DNA of 64,000 nucleotides from Strigops habroptila (Eukaryota; Chordata; Aves; Psittaciformes; Psittacidae), in assembly GCF_004027225.2 (NCBI RefSeq), contig NC_044289.2:10829761-10893760 (forward strand). Direction: 5' to 3'. Under the pieces are notes generated by a model that searched no databases, was not told the DNA's origin, and saw only the letters and a program-made list of their open reading frames with translations. Made by a program: the position numbers and the translations under genes. Positions within the stretch are counted from its first letter, which is position 1, and every line of letters starts with the position of its first letter. This document shows, piece after piece, positions 43,901 through 55,900 of the stretch.

Positions 43901-46900
43901 TGACCATTCACATTTATTAAAATCAACTCCACTGACCTTCTTGCTATAATTTCTTCTTCTGTAGAAGCATTGTGTTTTGTCAGTCTGCTTTTAACCTTCT
44001 TGACCCCCTCCTCTGAAATGATTTGACTGTGTGGTTGTGACTGTAAATACATTAGAGTTTGAGAACACACAAAATCAAGACCCCCATTGTCCTAGACATT
44101 GGCAAGCACAAAATTAAAGTCCTTGGCTCACAATGCTTACAGTGGTGAAACAAGCCAGAAAAGGCAAAGGGAGAGGCATGCAAGTAGAAGAATGAATAAA
44201 GCGATGCTTTTGCAAATATCCTGTGATGGTGTGAGATGTATTTTTCTTTTGAGGTAGAGACTTATAAAAGTAATAAATACAAGTGAAGGAGGAGTCATCT
44301 ATAAAACGTACAACATCAAAATGCAGATTTTCTTGTAGACTTTTTATTTGAACTTTAGCGTCCCAAGGTAAACTCATGCATTTCTGAATGGATGAGAAAA
44401 GCTGAGTTCCTTGAAGAAAGCCCTAGACATGAAGTCAGTCAAAAGCAATGAATCTGATGTTACACTTAAGAGCAGAGACATGAAGGTGAGCTTTCTGCAG
44501 GGGTTCCTCTCTGTCAGGTGTTCTTTGCAGTCAGGGCTGGTTGCACATCTCCAGCGGGGCTGTTGCAGCTGGTTTTTTCACAGACCTGATGAAACCTGAC
44601 TGAATGTAAGGAATGTGCATTTGAGAAAAAGGTATACTCCTTTCCTAGTGTTTTATAATTTAACTGAATTGTAATGTGTGTTCCAAAAAAGACAGGCAGA
44701 TTTATTTGTCAAGGGGACTGTATGTGGAAGCAAACTTTTACAATGGCATGTGGTAAGGTCATTTTGCCAAACTCCTTGGATATGCTTCAGTAACACTGTA
44801 GTAGTGTCCAGGATGGGTGGCTAAAAAAAGTTATATATTAAAGAATATCTAAAAGCGTTTTATTTTTCTTAAGAAATCTCAAATATATGAAACCATTTTT
44901 GTGAAGGGCTTTGCTTACCCAGTGCCAGAATTAAAGTGATGTCTCCGATGAGTTGGTCACGCTTTCTTGCTGATGAGAGAACCTCAAGGTTGCAATCACT
45001 TAGGTCCATGCTCAACCACGTGGATAGCATGTTATAGATCAGTGAATATTTGAATGCTTGTGTTTCTGATAGCTAAAATTTGCTGTAGTGTTTTGTTCAT
45101 TTTGATGCTATTGGCTACCAATGCAAGAATGCAGTTAGATGAGCTTTGGAGGCTGAAGTCTCGGCTGGTTCTGGTTGACCGAAGCAGGGTTATAGACTGA
45201 ACACCCACAGGCTTTCTTCAACTTCCAGAATTTTCCTTTTGGAGGTGGGTTATAAATTGCCTACAATTCTGTCTGACATCTCCAGCAATAGGTGTGAGGC
45301 AGGCTGGAAACTGTTGTTCTAGTGAGCCTGACCATCTCTCCTGCTCTCTGCTTGCTTAACCCATCATTGGCAATGTTTCATTTCTTTGAGCAGCTTGAAT
45401 ATCTCCAGGTAAAAATCACAAGAAAATATTTCCATCCTTTTTTCCCTGCATAGAGAACGTCTTCTGCAAATTCAAGATAAAGTGCAGCCGGTGTTGAGGT
45501 GTTTTGTTGGGTTGTAGACCTGGAAATGATGTCTCCAAAGGGGCAGGTGGGAAATGCGCATTTTTGGACACCACTATGTGGTTTGACTGCCTAACCCCAG
45601 CCTGAGCTGGCAGGTTACAGCCCCAGTGCTGCTGCCTGCAACTCTTGGTGGGTGGAAATGTTTGTTCTCAGGCTTTTCAACTTTTTAGAAACAATAAAAA
45701 TATCATTAAAGCCAAACTTATCTAAGACATGCCTTTCTGCCTCCAAGGTATACAAGGTATTTGGTTGAGATGGCCAATTAATCCTTCACATACTGCTCTG
45801 GGAGAGGTCTTCAGCCAGGTCTCAGTGGTCTTTGTCCTCTTCTGATTTATGGACCTGTAACAACTTTCAACTCCTTTTTACAAGTTTCATAGGAAAAGTT
45901 TGCTTTGCAGTAACTCTGGCTTTCCTTTGTATGGTTGCCTTTTGCAAGCCTTCCTTGAGGGGTAACTCAGAGATGGTACTGGCCAGATGGGTTGGAAGTT
46001 TGGGCTTGGCAGGGAAAAAAGAGAAATGAACAATATTAAGCAGTAGAATTCAATATATGTCTTTTCAGACCCAGCTTGAATGGGATGGCAGTGGTAAGAG
46101 GTCTTGGGCTAGATACGTTGGAGGATCAACAGTCAACCATGGGTTAATGTTCACCCTCATTACATCCCTCCATGTGGCATTGTTGGGATGAAAGCTCAGC
46201 ATGTGTATCTGAGCCAATTAACTGCAATTCAGTAAATTAGCGATGTGTAAAACATGACTTTGCAAAAACCCTTGGTTCACTGAGCTGGAACGAGCTCCAT
46301 GTCTTTGGCGCACACACGTGAGTGAGTGCAGAGACTTTGACCACTGGCTACTCTTCATGCACTGCTTTTGATCTCTAGTGCATATACTGGTAGAAGAGGA
46401 TGGTGTTTTGGCCTGAGTAGGGGTGCAAGGAAATTTGGGGACTGCTGGGGTGGCAGTACCAGGAATTGGGCTCTGCACGCAGTGGTCTGCAGAGCCAGGG
46501 GAGATCCAGGGACACAGGCCTCTGGACCCAAACCAAAGACCTTAAGGAAAGGCAGCAGGGTCAGCAGTGATGTGGAAGGGCCACCTGGGCTAGATAAAAC
46601 TCACAAGGGCTCCAGTCCCGAGGAGGAATATGGAAAATGGGGTTTAATAGCACACTTCTACTCCCAAGCTCAGGAGGTCAAGCCAGGAACCGGCACTACA
46701 AATGCCGCAAGCTTTAGTATGAGATCTGGTGAAAAAGAGCAATTGTGTGGCATTTCTGTCTTGATTTCTGAACTTCCCCGTGCGTGTGGGTGGTAGAGTG
46801 GCGTGCACCTCCCAGTTTACTGCCAAAGACAACATTGGTCTTTCTGGTCAAAATATACCCTTTCCTCAAGTGTCCTGAGTCCTGCTTGTGTTCCCTGTGG

Positions 46901-49900
46901 TTGGTGATATGGAAGATGGTGAGGCAGAGCCTGTGTGAAATAAGTGGGAGGATCCCTGGGAACTGGGTATGCAACAGATTCCTCCTGGGGTGACCCTAAA
47001 CTTGTGTTGGGGACTGGTTGCGCAGCCTGCAGAGTCTGTCATTTATAGAGGGCATAATGCGCTTGGGAATGGTCCTTGCTGTTGGGGTGGCTTTCAGAGG
47101 ACGTGGTATGAAGCCATATCCCAAAGTGTGTCTCACTCTTGCCTTTATGAAGGGAATTACAGTTTTATAGTGACTTTGTACTAGGTGTCTGCAGGGGTTA
47201 AGATTCTTGTCCATTGGGAATGGAGCTCTGTGGTAGGGAGTGCTCCTGCTGTGCTTTGGGGAACGTGCCTTACAGAAATATCAGTCCCAGCAGTTTTTCT
47301 TGCTAAGAATGAGCTATTGTTAAGTCCCCCCCAGCAAGCCCCAGCCCAAACCCATGACTTGATAAAGGATGCCCCAGAACTCCTGGTTGTGTTAGAAGAT
47401 CCCAGAGCCCAAGCAGTGACAGAAAGTAGTAAAAGGACCAAAGCAGTTCTGGTTGTTGGAGGAGAAGCTGGGTACTGTGGTGGGACTGGAGTGGTAGCAG
47501 GAGGAGATGGGCTCATTCATCCCCACCAGGAGCTCCTGGCCCCATCCCCTTGGCATGAGCTCACCCTCGGTTTGCACAGCCCCTCCTCTGTAAATGGCAG
47601 TTGTTTCCTCCGTTCCTCTGTTTGGTTCAAGGAGTATTTTCTAGATGCTTTGAACTGTTTTAAAGTCCTCATCTTTCTTTTTCAGCATCTTTACAGCAGA
47701 ATAAACTTTACACTGTACCAACTGAGATGCAGTTTCTGGCAAGTACTGAGGAGTAAGTTAACTATAAAGTTTGTATTAGAGAGTTGAGAGAGAGAATCCC
47801 CTGAGATAGACCAACTTTTAGGAATTTGAAATTCAATCATTGAAATGTTTTGATTTTGCCAAATGTCCCAATCAGTAGCAGCCTGATGATAGAAACCCTC
47901 CTCTCTGTGTCCAGCATTCCTCTGCATGTTCAAATCATTGCAGAGATTTTCCAGCCACTCTGAAATGATAGCCAGAGGTGGGGAATTGTGCCTTGTTTTT
48001 CTCAGGAACATCAAATGAGTGATGTGAAACCCATCAGGATTTACACACTGGTGATGGTCCTGCTTTGATAACAATGATGCGAAGGAAGCATCTTTTCAGG
48101 AACAGATGTTTCTTTCCTCTCAGTGCTATCAATTCATTATTTTTTCCTTTTAGCAGTCCTGTGGACTTAAGTGTCACAAGTTGAAGAGGGGCTGGGCAAG
48201 ACATGTGCACCCTCAGCTCCTATGGACGGGTGCTGAGGGTGCTCTGCCCTCTGCAAGGCTGCCAGTCCTACATGGCAGTTCACCAAGCAGACCTCTCTGC
48301 AGCAGTGAGCTGCTAAGGTGTCCTTGAGGACAGTGTTAGTTTGGATTGCTAAAAAGTGGGAATTTTCCTTCTGTCAAGGCTCTGAAGCGGTTGCGCTGTA
48401 TTTAAACCAGGGCTTTCACCGGATTCTCTTTTGGACTATTTTAAAGCAAAGATCTGACGGAGGAGAAGGAGGTTACCAGTGATGCTCTCTCAGATTTAAA
48501 GAAGGAGGAAGAATACAAAGCAAATATATGGAAAGGTTTCCTCATCTCAATCCCCTATGCAGCCAGCATCGGAGGTACAGCAACACTGACAGGAACTGCA
48601 CCAAACCTCATCCTTCTGGGACAGCTGAAGAGGTATGGGAGGCTGTCCTGGAGATCCTTGTGGATCCTGGAAAACAAGGACATGATCTCCATCCCTGTGC
48701 GAAATTCCCTTCTGTACTGAGAGCTGTTTTGGAAAATTCATGCCCTTTCAGAACATTTTGAGAAACTTTGTGAGCAGATAAAAGGAGGGAGTGGTTGCAT
48801 CAGCCTTAGCTGCAATAAGCAGGTTCCCAGTGTACCCAGCCAGGCTGTCAGCCAAACCGGTGCATGTGTGCTTCACCTCACTGATGCTCTTAATCCCATT
48901 GAATTTAATAGGACTTGACTCCACGCTTGCAATTAATCTGGTAACTGTTTTGATGAAACAGGACACGTAGTATTTTGCGAGCTATTATATCTACCGCTAC
49001 GTGGTAGAAAGGAAAAAAAGGAACCCACTACTTTTCTCAGCCGTAAAAGCTGCCCCCTATGAGCATAGGAATAGAGATTTGTCCCATCCTAAGTGTCCGC
49101 AGGTATTTCTTAACTTTGCCAGCCTCTACAAGTAGTATGTTCAGTCTCTCCTGGGCATGTACAGCATCCCTATGAGGTGCATGTTCCGACTCCCCGGGAG
49201 TTTTGTAGCATGGTTTAGTCCTGGGTGTTCAGGGTTGATTAGGGTGTTCTTGGGTGTTTAATCCTGGTGTATCATTGTATGAAAGCATCAGCCATCTGGA
49301 GAGAGATTTCAGATCTTCCCTTGCAAGCTTGCATGGCTGGGCTGGGTGAGCTGTGGGTGGCAGGGTGGGAGGGTGTTGTTCCAACACAACGCTCCCCAAA
49401 TCTAGTGCCTGGATTAGCCCAGATCACTGCTAATGCACACAGAGGATTAGTTTTTAAATGCTTACTGTTTGTGAGTTTGTGGGATATTTTGCTGATGATT
49501 TCAGATGTTTGCTTACCAGTAAATTGAAGGGTTGTTTTCCCATCTTGCATTAACTTGATTTTTCCCGTTTGCTTAGTTATTTTCCAGAATGTGATGTGGT
49601 GAACTTTGGTTCTTGGTTTATGTTTGCATTTCCTTTAATGCTGATTTTTCTTCTCATGGGATGGCTATGGATCTCCATCCTGTATGGAGGAATTAACCTG
49701 AGGTACGTTTATATTTACTATACATATACATAGTCTGGTTATACCAGCATTGTGAAATATGTGTTCATTATGATTTTCATACTAAATCTACTGATGTCAC
49801 CCAGGATCATCTCCTGGACAGTGGGAGTTTCGTAACTTCATAACTTCAGGATACTCATGGAATAACAGGTCTACTTTTAAGAAGCTGGTATGCAACAGGA

Positions 49901-52900
49901 AGGTTTTAAAATATCTCAATTACATATAGTTTAAGTGTCGTGTACAGAGTATGTGTTATATATTCATTCAGTTAAACACAGAGTTTTTAAAGGTTGTTTT
50001 ACTGCCTGACCTGGGCCTGTGGCAGATTTTCATTGACAGAAGGCAAAGCAGGATCAAACTTTGAAGACCAGCATGAAATCTTAGTTCCCCTGGAATTAGT
50101 AGCAAAAATCTTCTAGCACATAAAAGACCCAGGATTTGTTCCTGGGGCAGAAACTTGAGTTTGGAACAGATTACTTCACAACAGGGCTTAATTTTACAAC
50201 AACATGTTAATCTGTAACTGATAATAACATGCTTTTCCGGCAAATCTTTGCTGGATATATGCAACCCCTGGTGTACATTACTTAAAATAATTGCAGCATT
50301 GCCATGCTGGTTCATTTGAAGCCCTTTTTCCCTCTACACATTCTCATACGTGATAGTAACAAACTCACAGTCTTGCCTCCTCCAGGGACCATACAGAATT
50401 TGTAATATTTTGAAAAGTAATTGTTATTTTGAGTTTAAAATGCAAATAGACAGGGAGAGGGGGAAGAGAGCAGGTGTCCAAATATTTACATTGTCTCAGA
50501 GACAGGAAAAAATCAATGGGAAAGTTTCAATCCAGAAAATGCCAAATGCCGGTCCTTAAATTGCTTGTGGGGCTTCATGGAATGCTCTGTGGGATGCTCT
50601 CTGCGTGCTGCTGTGGGATGCTCTCTGCGTGCTGCTGTGGGATGCTCTCTGCGTGCTGCTGTGGGATGCTCTCTGTGTGCTGCTCTGGGATGGTCTGCTG
50701 GCTTGCAAGCTCTGCATTGCATGCCCAGGGTTTGTGCGATGCAGAGCCTGAATTCCCATGTCCTGTGGTGAGGGTTGGGGCACGGCCCTGGTGTCCAGCC
50801 AGCACAGCTCTGGATGGCCAGGTGAGGGAAGAGGTAGCTGTGCTGGCCAGAGCCCCTGGCAAATGCAGAATCGCTTTTGTGCTTGGAGAACGTGTCGCTT
50901 TTTGTTTTGTTTGGCTCGTCTCTGTCAGCACAAAGCCCGGCTTTATTGGAATAGCTGGGCCAGCAGAGATACCAGTATTCCCCAGTGGCGAGGTGCCTTG
51001 GAAGAGGCACTGTAAAGCTGCACAAGTACAAATGAGGTTCTGGAGGAGTTTGTTGGGCTGCTTCAACTGTAACAATGCAGTGATAGTGGCTGGACTTCGC
51101 ATTTACACAAGTCATTGGTATCTGCAGCACAATGCAGGCAGGCGGACATGGCTCCAACAGTAGCAGGTTGGCTTTGCTTGAATCCAAAACTCATTAAAAG
51201 GCTTAGGTATGGGCTGGCTGAGCTAAGCTGATGCTGCTGTTAATAACTACCCCCAAAATAAGAAATTTGAGGGCCAGGTATATCTATTTGAGTTTTAGGA
51301 CCTTCTGAATGATCAACCATTCATCCGTATAGAAGATCCAACCATGATACCCCTTTGAAACAGTGAATGGATTAAGGAAGCGCAGGCACCACAGGGCCAA
51401 ATGGATGCATCTGATGCGGAAAGCTGGGTTTGTAGGTTTAATCAAGGTCAGGCAGGATTAGAAACAGGATTCAACATCATGGGATGTGGTGGGAGATGCA
51501 GTGCGAGATATGAATATACCATTTGTATGCACATCCTACAAAGGAGCGAACAGTGTGTGCGGTCAGCACGGCCAGGCTAAGAGGCTTAGCCAGGAGCACA
51601 TTAACATTCCTGGCCAGTTAGAAATTCCTCACATTTTTGTTGCTTCTCAGCAGCATCCTGGGATCACCCAGGAAATTGCAAGTGACTGGAGAAATGGACA
51701 GATTAATTTTCCATGTCACACTCTTCCTAGTTGTTCTACCTAAGTAGGCAACTGCTAGAGATGAGGAAATCCTGCAGTGTTGGGACTTTCTTTTGGCAAT
51801 CACAGCTCATGCTGGAAGAAATAGTTCAGAATATAAATCAGAGGAAGATTCCTAACTTCTGCAGGATCTCCTTTGTATGAATGCATAGGGAAAGGATATA
51901 GAAAATAGGGCTTTCTTGCCTTTATCTGCACCAGAGACCTTCATCATTAGTCTTTATAATCTGAAGATAATGCAAACTGTGCTGCCAAAGATGTGCAACT
52001 CTTTGAAACTTGCAGAGCAGGCACTAGAGAAATACATAGCAATAGAAACCGCAGCATTTACTGTGTCAGTTGTATTAGAAGCATGTAAAAATGTAACCGT
52101 GTTTCTTTTCAGGGGCTGGAAAACAAAAAAGTCAAATATAAGAGTGGATGCAGAATCCCGAGCCAGAGAAGTGATAAAGGAGGACTACCAGAAACTGGGT
52201 CCAACAAAGTGAGTCATAAGGTTGGGATTGAAATGAAAAAGAAATCAAATGCGTATGGAAATGTCCTCTCTTAAGAGTGGTGGAATTGGAGTTTTTTAGA
52301 AGAAAATGAAATACATGCTTCCACTCAGTGTGTTCGTAACCTGCTGATGTTTGCTTTTTGCATGCTCCAGCCTCTTCTCCTTCACTAACATGAATAATTA
52401 CAAATACAGAATATAAATCAGAGGAAAATTCCTAACTTCTGCAGTTAGGAAGCAGCTTGTACTCAAATCTTCTCAAGAACAAAGTTCATATTATAGACTG
52501 AATTCATGCTGGGTTGTTTAATTACTGCTTATAATTTTTCTATTCCAGGGACAAAACCAGTCCTGTGTGCATTATGTACTAACCAACACAGGCTGAATTT
52601 TGAAGGCTTGTGCATACCTGTTCTGCAAAGCTGGCAGCATTTGCTGAGAAGGCTGGTGGATTATGTGATAGATATGAATCATATGGATTGTGAATATACT
52701 TTAAGAAATCTTAATAGCTGCTCAAAGAACGCATGTGAAAGAAGTCAGAGCCATGTCATAGAATACTTTATTTTTTCTCAATAACTCCTTCAACTGTATT
52801 AGGTGAAGAAAGAACAAGAGATTTTTATCTCAAAGGTCTTCTGGAAAAAGCTTGGTGCAAATTGCAACGGGGATCCTATTTTGGAGAAAGGAGCCAGCAG

Positions 52901-55900
52901 GATGAAACATGAGCTTTAGACTTATTGGAAATGCCAAAAAAAGGGAGAAGCAGGAAAAGTTGAGTATCTCTAGGAATCAAACCCTAGGTATGTCCAACCA
53001 GCCACCAGTATTCCGGGCTGTGAAGGGCTAGTGAAGGTTTTTGAAACTGTAGGTCTTATCCTTAAATGATCTGTGTTTCTCCATCTGTAAAATAGTATTT
53101 TCATACTCACAGCAATGCTCTGAAGATTCAATGATGTTTGTGTCATGCTGTCGACATTGTAATTATTGCTGTTGTGTGGGAAATGGAGTGGTTCTTCAAA
53201 GGCAATTGTCTGTGCCTGTGCTGCAAATGAAAGAAATTGGTTTATTTGTTCCATTCAGTACATTATCGAGCAGCCTGCAAAATGTCTCTAAAAGAATCAA
53301 AGTCCCACTTTGAGGTCTAGGAGTGAGGAAGTCCATTAAGCCATGCTCTACCAATTTGATTAGCAACCCCATAACTTAAAATCAGTGCAAGTGGCATCTT
53401 CTCAATGGTTTAAATGCCCTTTCTGGTGCTTGAAGAGATCTTAAACAGTGTTTTGAGGTATTGTCTTGGTTAAATCTTGACTCCACTAGACACTTAGTGA
53501 ATGATATTGCCATTTACCCTACTGTTTATCATGTGTCTAAGGAATATTGTTTAGGATTTTACCTTGAAGAAGTTTGTTCCTGCTGTGTCATACCTGATTT
53601 GAATCTCAGACATCCTTTTACATTGCTTGAACTGGAGTGAAACCATCCCTAGCTGACTGTGTCTTAGGGACATCCCAGAGGGCAGTGGTAAGAGGAATGA
53701 CCATGAGAAGCTGCTCGGCCCTTCGTCTATGCCTCACCAAGAGGGTCAGCGTCACGTATGCCTGTTGTGACATCTAGGCATTCCTGGTGCCCATCCTGCC
53801 CCTCCTTAATGTCTTCCAATACAAGATAATTGCTGGCAACTATCAGTATTTGCAAGTAGATTTACAATCTATTTTAATGTTTCACTGTAGTTATTTTTAA
53901 TAACTTCTCACCCAAGCTGCTGCAGCCTGAGCTTGATACTTGTCCTAGCCTGGATCCACTCCTTTAGCACATCAGTGTTCTAACTGCATTTCTTTATATT
54001 TTAGGTTTGCAGAACAGGCAATTTTCTTCTTCTTCTGCGTGTTTGCGATCATGCTTTTCTCCAGGGATCCCAAATTCATTCCAGGTTGGGCAAGCTTGTT
54101 TGCACCAGGGTAAGATTTTATTCTCATTCCACTGTCCCACGTTTCAATAGCATTTCCAAGTTGCTGAGGTTCCTGGGTTTCTTATTGTATTGCTTAACGC
54201 TATTACTCAGGTTTCCTGAAATAAATTAAGCTGACCTTCAAGCAGCAGATCCAGCTTTATTGTTTCTGTCTCCTGGAGAAGGTACATGAGGCCCAGTGGG
54301 AAGTTGGCATGTGTCTATCTGAGGCCATCCCATGGGTTTTAGTGTTGAGAACACTGTTTATAGGTACATTCACAGTGAAATACTGAATTCTTTATACAAT
54401 TCAATGGTTTCAATGGAGGCAGGAGCTGAGCCTGAGTATCATATCTGTTTGGCATCCACACCTACTTATGGACTTTTCTCTCATCAGTTAATAGCTCTTT
54501 ACATTCAAATGCATGCTTAAGCTCTTTACTGGATGGACCCTGCCTTTCACCTTAGAGTCTGAGCATTTTGCAAAGAGCTCATATAATTAGGATAGTCTGA
54601 GCTCTGCCTTTCTTCTCTGCAATGAGCTGAGGAAAATTGTCCTCACAACCCCTCATGGACTGACCATTATTCCACAGTCAGAACAGCCAGAGCAGCAGCA
54701 TGGTGGGGCTTAGATCTTGGTGTTTACACCTGTAGGGCAGCTTTTCTAGGGGGTTTGCAGCCCTTTGTAGAAATGTAGCTCGACAGGGAATTACAAAGAA
54801 AAGAACTTTGAACAACGAGTGTTGTTCAAACCTGATGGAAACTTGTAATCTTCTTTGGTAAATCCCTGTTCTCATAAACTTTGTAATTCTACAGGCTTGT
54901 GCTTCTTACAAGTGTTTCTGCTGCTTTTGGACAGGTTTATCTCAGATGCGGTTACAGGAATCACCATTGTGATTATATTGTTCTTCTTCCCTTCGGAAAA
55001 ACCTTCCTTCAGGTGGTGGTTTGACTTGAAAGGTGAGTAGGAATGAGACCCTTCTGGGCTCTGGCAGGGCAGGCATGGAGCAAGCGCCAAGACTATTCCC
55101 CCTTGGACCTGCACCAGCCCACAGCAGCTGCGCTGGCTTGAAGGAGCAATGTGATCCTACAGAGGCTTTTCTTCTGAAGTGCCAGAAGTTTGGCAGTTGC
55201 TGCCCTGCTGCTGATTGCAGCAGTGACTCATTTGCTCATGTAGCTGTCAGAGATGATGCCGTGGTAGGTTGAAGCGAACTGAAATGGGTGCTGATTTACC
55301 ATAGCAGACCTGATTGTGAAACAGAGGTTTGGTTGCTGACACCCAAACAGCTCCTGTCCCTCAGTGCAGGGCATGAACCTCTGAGAGGGCGACTTATCCA
55401 CACTTGGGGGCCCTTCCTTAGTTCCTAAATGATTTAGAATTTAAACTCCTTAAGCTTGAACTCTCCAGCAGATTTTGGTCTCAGGAGTCTTTTGAGGTCT
55501 TGGGTTTTTCCTCTTGAGTAGCAATGAGATTCAAAAGCCACTTGGAATAAGAGATGGTCTTAATGTTGAGATGCAGCTGATGAAGGTCCTTTGTGGATGG
55601 TGCATCACAGCCTGGGCTGTATGAGAACAAAATCCTGTCTGCTCAGAGTTACGCACATTTGTTGCGTTGTCCATATGCAGGAAGATGTTTAATCAGGCCA
55701 CCTCTGGATAAAATGTATGCCCTTGTTCAACAGAAAATTACAGTCCCATTAGTGCATCCTTCCATATGATAGAGCTCACTTCATCATGTATTAAGAGATG
55801 AGGTTTTTAGGGGAGATGAGCTCTTTGCTATAAAACTCACCGGCTGTTGAAGAGCAAGTGGAAAATTAATAACATCTTCTTAATTCAAATGGTAGAAAAT

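Larger units (their letters stand above)
47753..52112 (+). other. SLC13A3: SLC13A3 introns 4-6
   Basis: Intron 4 (47,753-48,446) and intron 5 (48,633-49,576) show nothing notable. Intron 6 (49,703-52,112) holds the 24-bp minisatellite at 50,591-50,686 and the first 38-bp repeat copy. The exons 5 and 6 between them are listed separately. Confidence 0.7.

Noticed and set aside
50513-51187. 224-codon frame with repeated AAR-REHPT peptide
   Set aside because: The peptide repeat is only the translation of the 24-bp minisatellite.
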